From CAVVZJ01 sp963752755 (GTDB taxonomy: Bacteria; Planctomycetota; Planctomycetia; Isosphaerales; Isosphaeraceae), in assembly GCA_963752755.1 (NCBI GenBank), contig CAVVZJ010000012.1:1-64000 (forward strand): a stretch of DNA of 64,000 nucleotides. Reading direction: 5' to 3'. Positions 17,379-26,582 of this stretch are shown piece after piece. Position 1 is the first letter of the stretch. Each line of letters opens with the position of its first letter. The notes beneath the pieces are model-generated. The model saw only the letters and a list, made by a program, of their open reading frames with translations, did no database searches and had not been told where the DNA came from. The position numbers and the translations under genes are program-made.

Positions 17379-20300
17379 GTGACCACGCTCCAACCAGAAC
17401 AGTCCGTCGCGGAATCGCGAGCCCGCCACGGGAGTCGAGCCGCAGCCCTACCGTTCCGGCCGCACGTTGTCGGGGCGGTCTTCGGGCGGAATTTCCTGGG
17501 ATACTTCAGCAACCCGGCCGGCTACGTCTTCATCACCTTGTTCGTCCTGGTCTGCTCCTGGGCGGCCTTCTGGCAACCGGTCTTCTTCGCCAACAACCTG
17601 GCGAATCTCGACCCGCTCAACGAGTGGATGCCTTACATCCTCCTCGTGTTCATCCCGGCGATCACGATGAACATGTGGGCCGACGAGCGCCGGCAGGGGA
17701 CCGAGGAACTCCTGCTGACCCTGCCCGCCCGCGACGTGGAGGTCGTGCTCGGTAAGTACCTTGCGGCGGTGGGGATCTACACCGTGTCGCTGGTGTTCCT
17801 CGCGATCGGGCATGTGCCGCTCTTGATGTCCCTGGGACAGCCCGACCTGGGCGTTCTGGCGGCGACGTACCTGGGCTACTGGCTGATGGGCGTCATGCTC
17901 ATCGCCGTTGGGATGGTAGCGTCGATCCTGTCGTCGAATGTGACGGTGGCGTTCATCCTGGGCGCGGTCTTCTGTGCGGTGCCGGTCTTCGCGGGCGGGA
18001 TGGGGCCGATCGGGCAGATGCTCGCCTCGCTCGAACACGTTCCCGGCCTGGGCTGGCTGGGACGGATGTTTGCCCCGCTGGCCGGCGGGGGGGCGGGACA
18101 GGTGGTCGAGGGGCTCTCCGTTCCTGGCCAGTTCCGCGACTTCGGTGCGGGCGTGGTGACTTTCTCGGGTCTCTTCTACTTCGTCGCGATGGCTGCGGCG
18201 ATGATTTATCTGAACATGGTCCTCCTCGGTCGGCGACACTGGGCCGGCGGCCAGGCCAGTTCGGGCCGCTGGCTCCATGCGTCGGTGCGGGTCGTGGCCG
18301 TCGTGATCGCACTGGCCTGCCTCGACGTCCTGGTTGGTCGCTGGCTCGACGTGCGGATCGATGCCACCGAGGAGCGTCTGCACACGCTTTCGCCCATTTC
18401 CAGGCAGATCGTCCGCGAGGTGCCGGCCGAACGGCCAATCTATATCCACGCCTACATCAGCCCCGACGTGCCGCGCGAGTACGTCGAGGTGAAGACGAAT
18501 CTCATCAACACACTCAAGGAATTCGCGGCGATCGGGGGCGATCAGGTCCGCCTGGAACTGGTCGAGACACGCCGCTACTCACCCGAGGCCCGCAACGCGG
18601 AGAAGCGGTACGGCATCACCCCGAGGCGTGTGCCGACCAGTCGTGAGGGCCGACAGACGAGCGACGAGATCTACCTCGGCGTCGCCTTCACCTCGGGCCT
18701 GGAGCAGGTCGTCATCCCGTTTTTCGACCGCGGCTTGCCCGTCGAATACGAGTTGACGCGCTCGATCCGCGTCGTCTCCGGCACGAAGCGCAAGCGGGTC
18801 GGCATCCTGGAGACGGACGCCCATTTGCTCGGCAACCTCGACTTCCGCACGATGTCGCAGGAGCCCGAATGGGCGATCGTCAGCGAGTTGAAGAAGCAGT
18901 ACGACGTTCAGAGCGTCTCGGCCGATGTGCCGATCCCGTTCGAGGAGGTCCAGACCGTCTCCCTCGCCGGCAATCCGACCGGCGGCAGCTTCACGCTCAG
19001 CTACGAGGACAAGGCCACTGGCCCGATCCCGGTCGACGCCGACGCTGCCAAGGTGGCCGAGGCGCTCGCGAGCCTTGAACCGATCGGCCCGGGGAACATC
19101 AAGGCCGAGGGCGGCCCCTTGCCCAAGGAGCCGGTCCGGATCACCTTCACCGGTCCGTTCACCGGCAAGGACGTCGCCGAACTGACCGCCGATTCCAGGT
19201 TGACCGGCGGCGAGAACCCGAGAGCGAAGGTCGGCACGACGACCGAGGTACTCGATGCCCTGGTCGTGGCGCAGGCTCCGTCCTTGACCCAGCCGCAGAT
19301 CGACAACCTGACCACGTTCGTCCGCCGCGGCGGTCCGACGCTCCTCTTAATGGACCCCGCGCCGATCATCGATCCGTCGCTCGCCCCTCGCGAGCCTCGG
19401 CCGCAGGCGGGCGGCGGCATGATGGGCGCCCAGCAGCAGCCCGAGCCGAAAGGGAACCTCCAGCCCTTGCTGGCCTCGATCGGGCTGGAATGGCCCGATG
19501 ACCAGATCGTCTGGGAGCCGTTCAACCCGCATCGCCGGCTCGACCTGGAGATGTTCCTCGAATACGTCTTCATCCACAAGGACAGCGGCGCCCGCAAGCC
19601 GTTCGGCGACGACCCGACCACGTCGAAGCTTCAGGAGGTCTTCCTCCCCTTCCCCGGCCTGCTCCGCGAGGGTGTCAGCAGCGAGGTGCTGGAGTTCACC
19701 CCCTTGCTTCGCACGAGTGACCTCGGCGGCACGCTGAGCTTTGATGAGGCCGTCCAGCGGGGGCCGTTCGGCATGTCGCGGATTCGCCCCGAGCGGCCAC
19801 ACTTCCCGTCCGGCCGCTCTTACGTCGTCGCGGCCCGGCTCCAAGGCAAGGTCGAGAAGGAGGCGAAGGCGAAAGCAGACCGACCGTTCCATGTCATTGC
19901 CGTTGCCGATCTCGACTTCATCTCCAACAGCATCTTCGAGCTGCGCCGCCGGCCGGTCGAGGAACTGGATGAGTTCGACTTCGACAACGTGACGTTCGTG
20001 CTTAACTGTGTCGATGTGCTGGCGGGTGACGAGACGTTCCTCGATCTCCGCAAGAAGCGCCCGCGTCATCGGACCCTCACCACGCTTGAGGCCGAGGCGA
20101 AGAAGTTTATCGACCAGTCCCAGGCCGAGCAGAAGAAGGCCGAGGACAACGCCAAGGAGCAACTCGAACAGGCCCGCAACCGTCTCAACGAGGCCGTCGA
20201 GAAGATCCGCCAGAGCACCGAGTACGACGAGAAGACCAAGGAGAGCATGGTCCGCTACCGCGAACGTGTCGAGCAGCGGCGACTCGACATTGTCGAAGAC

Positions 20301-20498
20301 GAGATTGAGGCCGAGAAGGATCAGGCGATCGAACTGAGCCGTGCCCGCCGCGAGGAAGCGATCGCCTCGATCGAGAACCGCATCCGATCGCAGGCGGTTG
20401 TCCTCACCCCCCTGCCCGCCTTGATCCTCGGCGGCATCGTCTTCTTCGTCCGCTCCCGACGGGAGAACCGCGGCGCCAACCCGGAACGGCTGGCGTGA
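17379..20498 (+). CDS. GldF-GldG fusion: ABC-2 permease joined to Gldg-type auxiliary domain, with inserted surface-type module
   Basis: Intact 1039-residue protein. Residues 1-310 form an ABC-2 permease (FGRNFLGYFSNPAGYVF, WADERRQGTEELLLTLP and further helices). A TM helix near 300-325 leads to the GldG-type domain (YIHAYISPDVPREYVEVK, TLSPISRQIV). Residues about 522-617 are an extra module (VQTVSLAGNPTGGSFTL to LTGGENPRAKVG) inserted just before the conserved DALVVAQ-SLTQPQIDNL strand. A charged coiled coil of about 90 residues and a final TM helix (LTPLPALILGGIVFFV) close the protein. The GTG at 17379 follows GGAGGGA by 9 nt. In Bacteroidetes GldF and GldG are separate and serve gliding; in planctomycetes the role is unknown, probably envelope transport. 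Confidence 0.88.
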   Translation: MTTLQPEQSVAESRARHGSRAAALPFRPHVVGAVFGRNFLGYFSNPAGYVFITLFVLVCSWAAFWQPVFFANNLANLDPLNEWMPYILLVFIPAITMNMWADERRQGTEELLLTLPARDVEVVLGKYLAAVGIYTVSLVFLAIGHVPLLMSLGQPDLGVLAATYLGYWLMGVMLIAVGMVASILSSNVTVAFILGAVFCAVPVFAGGMGPIGQMLASLEHVPGLGWLGRMFAPLAGGGAGQVVEGLSVPGQFRDFGAGVVTFSGLFYFVAMAAAMIYLNMVLLGRRHWAGGQASSGRWLHASVRVVAVVIALACLDVLVGRWLDVRIDATEERLHTLSPISRQIVREVPAERPIYIHAYISPDVPREYVEVKTNLINTLKEFAAIGGDQVRLELVETRRYSPEARNAEKRYGITPRRVPTSREGRQTSDEIYLGVAFTSGLEQVVIPFFDRGLPVEYELTRSIRVVSGTKRKRVGILETDAHLLGNLDFRTMSQEPEWAIVSELKKQYDVQSVSADVPIPFEEVQTVSLAGNPTGGSFTLSYEDKATGPIPVDADAAKVAEALASLEPIGPGNIKAEGGPLPKEPVRITFTGPFTGKDVAELTADSRLTGGENPRAKVGTTTEVLDALVVAQAPSLTQPQIDNLTTFVRRGGPTLLLMDPAPIIDPSLAPREPRPQAGGGMMGAQQQPEPKGNLQPLLASIGLEWPDDQIVWEPFNPHRRLDLEMFLEYVFIHKDSGARKPFGDDPTTSKLQEVFLPFPGLLREGVSSEVLEFTPLLRTSDLGGTLSFDEAVQRGPFGMSRIRPERPHFPSGRSYVVAARLQGKVEKEAKAKADRPFHVIAVADLDFISNSIFELRRRPVEELDEFDFDNVTFVLNCVDVLAGDETFLDLRKKRPRHRTLTTLEAEAKKFIDQSQAEQKKAEDNAKEQLEQARNRLNEAVEKIRQSTEYDEKTKESMVRYRERVEQRRLDIVEDEIEAEKDQAIELSRARREEAIASIENRIRSQAVVLTPLPALILGGIVFFVRSRRENRGANPERLA

Positions 20499-20518
20499 GG
20501 GCTGCCCCGGTGGGATTG

Positions 20519-20566
20519 GGTCATTGGTTACGAGTCATTGGTCACTGGGCATGAGTCACTGGTAAG
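20519..20566 (+). repeat. Short degenerate direct repeats between GldFG and DUF4340 genes
   Basis: Three loose copies of a TCATTGGT/TCACTGGT unit within about 48 bp, spaced 13-21 bp apart, in the short gap before the DUF4340 gene. This is AT-richer than its surroundings. The function is unknown; slippage or a small regulatory site are both possible. Confidence 0.35.
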
Positions 20567-20571
20567 GCCCC

Positions 20572-22105
20572 ATGAACGAGCTGAAGAAGACCGCGATCTA
20601 TGCCGCCCTCGCGCTGGTGTTGCTGACGACCGTCGTGCTGGCCACCCGGACCGCCTCCGGACCGTCGGAGGCGTTCGAGGACGAGGGGCAGAAGTTCTTC
20701 CCCGAGTTCACCGTCCCCGAACAGGCGACGACCCTGGAGGTCGTCAGCTTCGACGAGACGACCGGTGAGCCGGCTCTGTTCAAGGTCGCGCTTGAGGATG
20801 GGCGCTGGGTGATCCCGTCGCACTACGACTACCCGGCCGACGCCAAGGACCGCCTCGCCCGGACCGCCGCCGGAATCATCGACCTGACCAAGGACACGAT
20901 CCGCTCCGACCAGGCCGAGGACCACAAGGCCCTGGGCGTGCTCGACCCCCGCGATCCGAAGGCCGTCGCCAGCCCCGATGGGCTGGGCAAGCGCGTCACG
21001 ATCCGCGACGAATCCGACAAGGTCCTCGCCGACCTGATCCTCGGCAAGAGCGTCCCCGGTGCCCCGGGTCAACGGTTCGTCCGCGTCCCCGGCCAGAACC
21101 GCGTTTATGGTGTGCAACTGGAAGACGTCGAGCTTTCGACCCGGTTCGCCGACTGGATCGAGACAAACCTGTTGAAACTCCAGCCGGCCGAGGTTCGCAA
21201 GGTCGTCATCAACGACTACAAGATTGACCTGGAGCGGCGGACGATCCAGCCGGGCCAGCCCTCGTCGCTGGAGCGGCCCGACTCCGGCGGCAAATGGAAC
21301 CTGAAAGACCTTCCTCCCGGCAAGGAGGTCGATTCGCAGATGATGAACACCTTGACCTCGACGCTGGGCAACCTGGAGATCGTCGGCGTGCCGCCCCAAG
21401 CCGGCGGGCCTGACCGCCGAGCTGAAGCGGGCCGAGGAGAAGGGCCGGCTGGAGCTGGACGTCAACGCGATTCGCTCGCTCGCCAGCAAGGGGTTCCACT
21501 TCGTCGGCAACGACCTGCTCTCGGAGGAGGGCGACATGACCGCCGCCACCGAGGACGGCGTGATTTACCTGCTCCGCTTCGGCAACGTGACCTTCGCTCG
21601 CGGCGAGGCGCTCTCGGCCGGCGGCAAGGACGAGGCCGAACCGCCCGCTGAGGGGTCGCCCGAGCCGAGGCCCGAGGGGGCCGTCGAGAGCCGCTACCTC
21701 TTCGTCGATGCCGAGTTCAACCCAGAGCTCGTTGCCAAGCCGGAGCCTCCCCGACCCTGGGCCACTGGCGAGTTGCCCGAAGACGTCTTCGCCCGCTCGG
21801 CCGCCGAGGCCGAGTCTCAGAAGACCCAGCGCGAGGCGCTGGCGCGTCGCGAGCAGGAAGACTACGAGAAGAAGCTCGAAGCCGGCCGGAAGCGTGCCCA
21901 GGAACTTCGTGACCGCTTCGCCGCCTGGTATTACGTCGTGCCGGGCGACGCCTACCGCAAGGTCATCCTCGACCGTTCCCGCCTGATCCGCGACGAACAG
22001 GCCGAGGGCGCCTCGTCCCCGTCCCCCGCCGGGATGCCGGGTCTTCCGGGCTTCCCCGGCGGTATCCCGGGCCACGGCGGGGCCTTTCCGGTCCCGGGCC
22101 GTTGA
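20572..22105 (+). CDS. DUF4340 domain protein, third component of the Gld-type ABC cluster (frameshifted)
   Basis: Protein of about 510 residues with an N-terminal TM anchor (IYAALALVLLTTVVLA) and a long extracytoplasmic DUF4340 region (EVVSFDETTGEPALFKV, RWVIPSHYDYPADAKDRL, RVTIRDESDKVLADLILGK). It ends in a charged helix and a Pro/Gly-rich tail (PGLPGFPGGIPGHGG). One extra C near 21397 changes frame; correcting it restores VPPKPAGLTAELKRAEEKG. DUF4340 proteins commonly follow GldFG-type genes and are thought to be auxiliary to the transporter. It starts 73 bp after the GldFG stop. Confidence 0.85.
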
Positions 22106-22127
22106 CGATCGTCGCTTCCTTGGAGAG

Positions 22128-22211
22128 CGGAAGGGGAGGGAGTCGAACCCTCAAGGCGGATTGCTCGACCGCTTTCCAGGCGGTTCCCGTCGCCGGTCGG
22201 GTAGCCCTTCC
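22128..22211 (-). tRNA. tRNA-Ser (GGA)
   Basis: Acceptor GGAAGGG / CCCTTCC with discriminator G. The anticodon arm is ACCGC-CTGGAAA-GCGGT with anticodon GGA, and the T-arm is GAGGG-TTCGACT-CCCTC. A long class II variable arm is present, as required for Ser. It has the same acceptor and T-arm as the Ser(CGA) gene at 22548-22631. It is the last gene of a five-tRNA array read on the minus strand. Confidence 0.92.
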
Positions 22212-22249
22212 ACGGAACGTGAATCTCCCGATGAGGGATGAGGTACGCA

Positions 22250-22318
22250 TGGCGGGTCCGGGTGTCGAACCCGGCGGTCCAGGGATATGAGCCCCGGAAG
22301 GGCACCGGCCCACCCGCG
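22250..22318 (-). tRNA. tRNA-Met (CAT), initiator-like, short D-arm
   Basis: Anticodon arm GGG-CTCATAT-CCC with anticodon CAT and three stacked G-C pairs, which marks initiator tRNA. The first pair of the acceptor is C-C (CGCGGGT / ACCCGCC), a mismatch also typical of initiators. The T-arm is CCGGG-TTCGACA-CCCGG. The D-arm is about 5 nt shorter than usual (GGGC-CGGT-GCCC), giving 69 nt in total. Either bases are missing from the assembly or the gene is damaged. Confidence 0.65.
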
Positions 22319-22334
22319 GTCAGTCGGAATCGAG

Positions 22335-22416
22335 CGCGTCGGGACGGAGTTGAACCGCCACAGCCAAACGGCGGGTGGGTTACGGCCACCTGGGCTCGCC
22401 AGTGCCCGGCCGACGC
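22335..22416 (-). tRNA. tRNA-Tyr (GTA), unusual base 33
   Basis: Acceptor GCGTCGG / CCGACGC, D-arm GGGC...GCCC, anticodon arm GGTGG-CCGTAAC-CCACC with anticodon GTA, a class II variable arm of about 14 nt as expected for bacterial Tyr, and T-arm GGCGG-TTCAACT-CCGTC. Position 33, almost always U, reads C here. Confidence 0.8.
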
Positions 22417-22450
22417 CTTACGGACGATCCATTCTCGTCAATCGCGGCAT

Positions 22451-22525
22451 TGGCACGGGTGGGAGTCGAACCCACAGGACACGGAGGTTTGAACTCCGCC
22501 ACTCTGCCTGTTCGCGTACCGTGCC
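22451..22525 (-). tRNA. tRNA with anticodon CAA (Leu by codon) but class I variable loop
   Basis: A well-paired 75-nt cloverleaf: acceptor GGCACGG / CCGTGCC, discriminator A, anticodon arm CGGAG-TTCAAAC-CTCCG, T-arm GTGGG-TTCGACT-CCCAC. The anticodon CAA would read UUG (Leu). The variable loop is only 6 nt (TGTCCT), whereas bacterial tRNA-Leu has a long variable arm. The charging identity is therefore uncertain. Confidence 0.7.
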
Positions 22526-22547
22526 GCTCGCTGGGGATTCTTTGAGG

Positions 22548-22631
22548 CGGAAGGGGAGGGAGTCGAACCCCCAAGGCTTCTCGCTCGACCGCTTTCGAGG
22601 CGGCTGCCATCACCGATTGGCTTGCCCTTCC
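22548..22631 (-). tRNA. tRNA-Ser (CGA)
   Basis: Acceptor GGAAGGG / CCCTTCC, discriminator G, anticodon arm with loop CTCGAAA (anticodon CGA), and a long class II variable arm. It heads the minus-strand array Ser-CAA-Tyr-Met-Ser. Confidence 0.92.
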
Positions 22632-22773
22632 CTTGACTCCTGGTCATCCCACGTACGCCTTCGAATGGGCGCGTCGTTCGTCGGGATGGACACGTCCGGG
22701 CCGATTCCGGTTCGGACTGTTCGCGACTTTCCCCGATCGACGACGCGCCACTTCGGTTCCCCGTTTGGCGAAC

Positions 22774-23133
22774 TCAGGGAGCTGGGTCCACCTGACGGAA
22801 GCGGAAGGCGACCGACTCGCGGTGGGTCAGGCCGGGGATCGAGGCAACCAGACGATAGGGCTGGCCCAACTTGATCCGCGAGGCGTGCACGGTCATCGCG
22901 AAGCCGGCCAGCTCATCGGGTCGGAGCATCCGCTCCTGAAACTGGTCCAGCCCATCGACCTGGATCGTGACGGGGCGTCCCTCCGGGTCGTCGAGCTGGT
23001 AGGCCACCTGGCTCAGCAGGATCGGGATGGACCGGTCCTGCTCGTTGCGAACCTGCCCACGAACGCGCAGGGTGCCATCGGTCTGATTGACGGTGGTCGC
23101 GTCCAGTTCGGTGATCGTGAGCGCAATGCTCAT
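22774..23133 (-). CDS. Hypothetical protein, beta-rich
   Basis: A 119-residue protein I do not recognise. It has no signal peptide or membrane segment and alternates short polar and hydrophobic stretches (LTITELDATTVNQ, TLRVRGQVRNEQD, GRPVTIQVDGLDQF, RLVASIPGLTHRESVAFRF), which suggests a small beta-sandwich. The start at 23133 is set by AAGGAGG about 12 nt upstream; 12 further upstream codons belong to the leader. It reads toward the tRNA array and away from the MMPL gene. Confidence 0.6.
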   Translation of the reverse strand: MSIALTITELDATTVNQTDGTLRVRGQVRNEQDRSIPILLSQVAYQLDDPEGRPVTIQVDGLDQFQERMLRPDELAGFAMTVHASRIKLGQPYRLVASIPGLTHRESVAFRFRQVDPAP

Positions 23134-23226
23134 CGGTGAGTTCCTCCTTGTGGATTGGTTGAGCCACAAGGTTCTCGGGCAATTCCGGCGCCATCAAGCC
23201 ATCCTGGACCGAGAAATCGCCTCAAC

Positions 23227-25768
23227 TCAAGGAGCCACATCCGCATGGGAGCCGGCGACCTCGCCTTCCGATTCCTCGGCGCGGCCCGATTTTTCGGGAT
23301 TCTCCGGAGACGATTCCGCTTGCCCGCCCAGAACCTTCCCGAGCCGGCCGAGATGCCCGCCTTGCAGAAGCATGAGATAGGCGGGCACCAGGACCGGTCG
23401 AACGAGAAATGTATCGAGCAGAACTCCGAAGGCCAACGCGAACCCGAGCTGATACATCCTCGCCAGCGAGCCACCGAGGGCGAGCGTTGAAAACGTCCCC
23501 GCCATCACCACGCCGCAGGCCGAGATGATTCCGCCCGTGCGGATCAAGGCCCGCTCGATCCCCCGGACCGGTCCCTGGCGCCCTTGCTCCTCGTCGATCC
23601 GGGTCACGAGGAAGATGTTGTAGTCCTCGCCCACGGCGATCAGGAGCGTGAACAGGAAGGTCGGAACGGTCCAGTGCAGGCCGGGGAACGCTCCCCCGGA
23701 GTGCAGCCAGTAAACCGCGTAGGTCACGCCGACCGTCGCGAGGTAGCCGAGCAATACGGTCAGAATGAGGTAGATCGGGACCGCGACTCGCCGGAGCAAG
23801 GCCACCAGGATCAGCAGGACGCCGACCGTCACCAGCGTGTAGATCCGGACCCGATCGCCCCGCGCCACGTCGCGGAGGTCGCGCAGGCTGGCCGTGGCGC
23901 CGGTCGTGTGGAGCGTCGTGCCGCGTCGAAGGGTCTCCGGCAACGACTCGCGGACGGCCGATTCGATCGCGCCGAGCCGGTTCATCGCCTGCCGGGAGAA
24001 GGGATCGAAGGTGGGCACAACCTCGATCCGGGTGACGTGCCCCGCGAGCTTGCCGACTCCGCTGACGTAGCGATCCTGAGCCCGCTGCCGGACGATCGAT
24101 CCCGAGATCAAGCCGCCCGAGAGTGACTCCATCGCCTTGCGACCCGCCGGGCTGACCCCGAGCGGGTCGGACAGGCTCCGCAAGTCGGCGACCCCGATCC
24201 CGTCCTTGCGGCGGGCGAGGCGTTCGGTCAGGGTCGCGATCGACGACCGGCCCTCCTCGCTGCTGAAGTCGGACGACTCGTTCGTCAGCGTGATCGTGGC
24301 CGTGCCCAGAACGCCGGGAGGGAAATGGCGGCGGAGAGCGTCGATGCCGCGGACGCTCAGGGCGTCGTCTGGCAGGCCGGCGATGAGGCCGAAGTTGAGG
24401 TCATTGTGCTTCCAGAGACCCAGACCGGCCGGCGGCAGCATCAGGCCCAGGGCCAGCAACCAGACCAGGCCCGGCCGGCGGCGGACGAGGTGGGCGACCT
24501 TCTCCCAGAATCCGTGCATCCAGCCGGCGCCGACGTCGTGCGACGTCTCGGGCCGGTTCGGCCAGAAGGCCCAGCGACCGAAAAGGGCCAGCAGCGAGGT
24601 CGTCAGTGTGAGCGACGCGATCAGAAGCGTGAACAGGCCGAACGGGATCGTGATCCCGGCCTGATGAAACTTGTCGAAATCGGCGAAAAGCAGCATCGCC
24701 ACGCCCACGATCACCGTCCCCGCGCTGGCCGCAACAGCCGTGCCCACGCTCCGGATGGTCCGGCTCAGGGCCGACTTCACGTCCACGCTCTCGCCAAGCT
24801 CCTCCCGGTATCGCGAGATCAAGAACAGGCAATAATCAACCCCAGCGCCGTACACGATCACCGTCGTGTACACGTCCAGTCCGCGGAAGAGCGTCACCAT
24901 GCCCGCCGACGCCAGCAGAACCAGGGTCTTGGTCGCCACCTCCACGGCCACGAAGACCGTGATCAGCGGGATCAAGGCGACGACCGGCGCCCGATAGACC
25001 AGGATCAAGAGGCCGACGATCACCCAGACCGTCCACCGCTCGATCGCCGCCGCGCTCTCCTCCTCCAGACGGCTCCGATCGGCTCCGACCACCGCGCTGC
25101 CCGTCACCGCGATTTCCAGACCCTTCGGGAGCTGCCCGAGCGCTGGATCGTGTCGAGCCGCTGCTGGACCTTCTTGACGATGCGCGATGTTCGCCGGGTC
25201 GGGGAACTCGTTGGCCAGCTCGATGATGACCAACGTTGCCTGGCCGTCCGGGCTGGTCAGCAGGGCCCCGACGCCCTGGTCGGCCATCGAGCGGATCGCC
25301 ACGATTGCCGTGATTTTTCCGGCCTTGGCTTGGATTCGTCGGGACCTGAATTCGCTGACGACGCGCTTACCCTTCCGAGGACCGTGCGGCTTCTTCCGCC
25401 GCATTCTCCGACTTGGATTGGCCGCCGGCTGGAAGAATCCTCCCCGTTCTCGCCGTCGCGCAGACGGTTCAAGGAGGGTACCAGTTCCTTCCGGACAAAC
25501 TTCCTGTCCGCTTCGGTCAAGCCCAGACTTCGTCTCACGGGCGAGGACCAGGACAATGCTGCTCTCCGAGCGGTCGTCGGGGAAGCGCGTTCGAGGAACC
25601 GTTCTCCGAGCCGGCTGGGGACATCGGCCGGGAGGAATTTGAACTGACCGCTCTCGGCGACGTCGTCCCAGTCCGGCGCCAGCGACCAGAGCGTTCCCAG
25701 GGCCAGGCCCAGCCGATCAGGAAGAAGACCCAGCCGCGTTCGACGGCCCAGCCCAGGACACCAAACAT
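23227..25768 (-). CDS. MMPL/RND-superfamily transporter (frameshifted at the N-terminal end)
   Basis: Polytopic exporter of about 840 residues. The C-terminal 650 residues (23227 to about 25150) are in one frame and hold both MMPL cores. The first has VYGAGVDYCLFLISRYREEL and the second AVGEDYNIFLVTRIDEEQG, the paired Asp-Tyr motifs that carry the proton relay. Each is followed by the usual helices (VGTAVAASAGTVIVGVAMLLFA; TGGIISACGVVMAGTF). The N-terminus begins MFGVLGWAVERGWVFFLIGW at 25768 and changes frame several times before 25150. The product is likely an inner-membrane lipid or hydrophobic-compound exporter. The C-terminal tail is polar and rich in E, S and G. Confidence 0.85.
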
Positions 25769-26056
25769 GGAGCCATCATCCTCGAGGGTCCCGACGATCC
25801 TCGTTGCCGCCGGGGTCTCTTGCAAGGACGGTGCCCAAACGGGCCGTCGCCGCAGAACGTTCCGTGGGCGGGATTCTGACCGCATCTCTGGACCTCACGT
25901 AGGCAGATATCGAAACATCCGATAGCCGCGACATTCGGGAGCCTTGCCCTCGCCGGCGCCGACGAGACGATACTGGTAGGCGAAGCGGACCGGCTCAGCG
26001 GAGCGACGGGCGTCATCCCGGGCCTGGATCGTGTCTCGACGCGGAGGAATCCCGTT

Positions 26057-26479
26057 ATGGGCAGCATCGAGATGTTCGACCACACGGCCGACGTCGGCCT
26101 CCGGATCGTGGCCGATTCGCTCGACGACCTGTTCCGGACCGCGGCGCAGGGGCTGTTCGACTACATCGTGGTCAATCGCGAGGCGGTTCGCGTCGAGGCG
26201 ATGGAAGATGTGAACCTCCAGGCCGATTCCGCCGCCGACCTGCTCCTCGACTGGCTCGGCGAGCTGCTCTTCCGCTGCGAGACACAGCATCGGCTTTATT
26301 CCCGGTTCGACGTCCACGTCGCCTCCGACGGCCGGAGCCTCCGTGGCCAGATCGGTGGCGAGCCGATCGACCGCGAACGTCACGAGCTGGACCACGAGGT
26401 CAAGGCCGTCACCCACCACGGCGCGTCGCTCACCGAGGAGGGCGGCCACTGGCGGGCGGAGCTGATCCTGGATATCTAG
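26057..26479 (+). CDS. Archease
   Basis: Intact 140-residue archease, the small activator of the RtcB RNA ligase. The N-terminal signature FDHTADVGLRIVADSLDDLFRTAAQGLFD, the middle DLLLDWLGELLFRCETQ and the final VKAVTHHGASLTEEGGHWRAELILDI match the family; Asp in HTADVG and the terminal LDI are metal-binding features. GGAGGAA lies 7 nt before the ATG. No rtcB is in the window, so its partner must be elsewhere. It is close upstream of the retron-like cassette, but the gap and its own conservation suggest it is independent. Confidence 0.9.
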   Translation: MGSIEMFDHTADVGLRIVADSLDDLFRTAAQGLFDYIVVNREAVRVEAMEDVNLQADSAADLLLDWLGELLFRCETQHRLYSRFDVHVASDGRSLRGQIGGEPIDRERHELDHEVKAVTHHGASLTEEGGHWRAELILDI

Positions 26480-26582
26480 GGGTCGGGAGATTCTCCGTCG
26501 GTCAATCAACGACGATGTCGGGACAGCCCGTGGCGGCTCTCCCTCCGGAACGAGCGAACCCGAGGACGGGGCGACGCGGCCA

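Noticed and set aside
22451..22525. tRNA-Sec to go with the UGA-containing gene
   Set aside because: The anticodon is CAA, not TCA, and the gene is 75 nt with a 7-bp acceptor; tRNA-Sec is longer, with an extended acceptor and variable arm.
22102..22874. Plus-strand reading frames across the tRNA array
   Set aside because: They are translations of the complements of five tRNA genes.
24325..25647. A 440-codon plus-strand frame opposite the MMPL gene
   Set aside because: Composition dominated by R, Q, H and D, typical of an antisense shadow; the minus strand encodes clear MMPL motifs.
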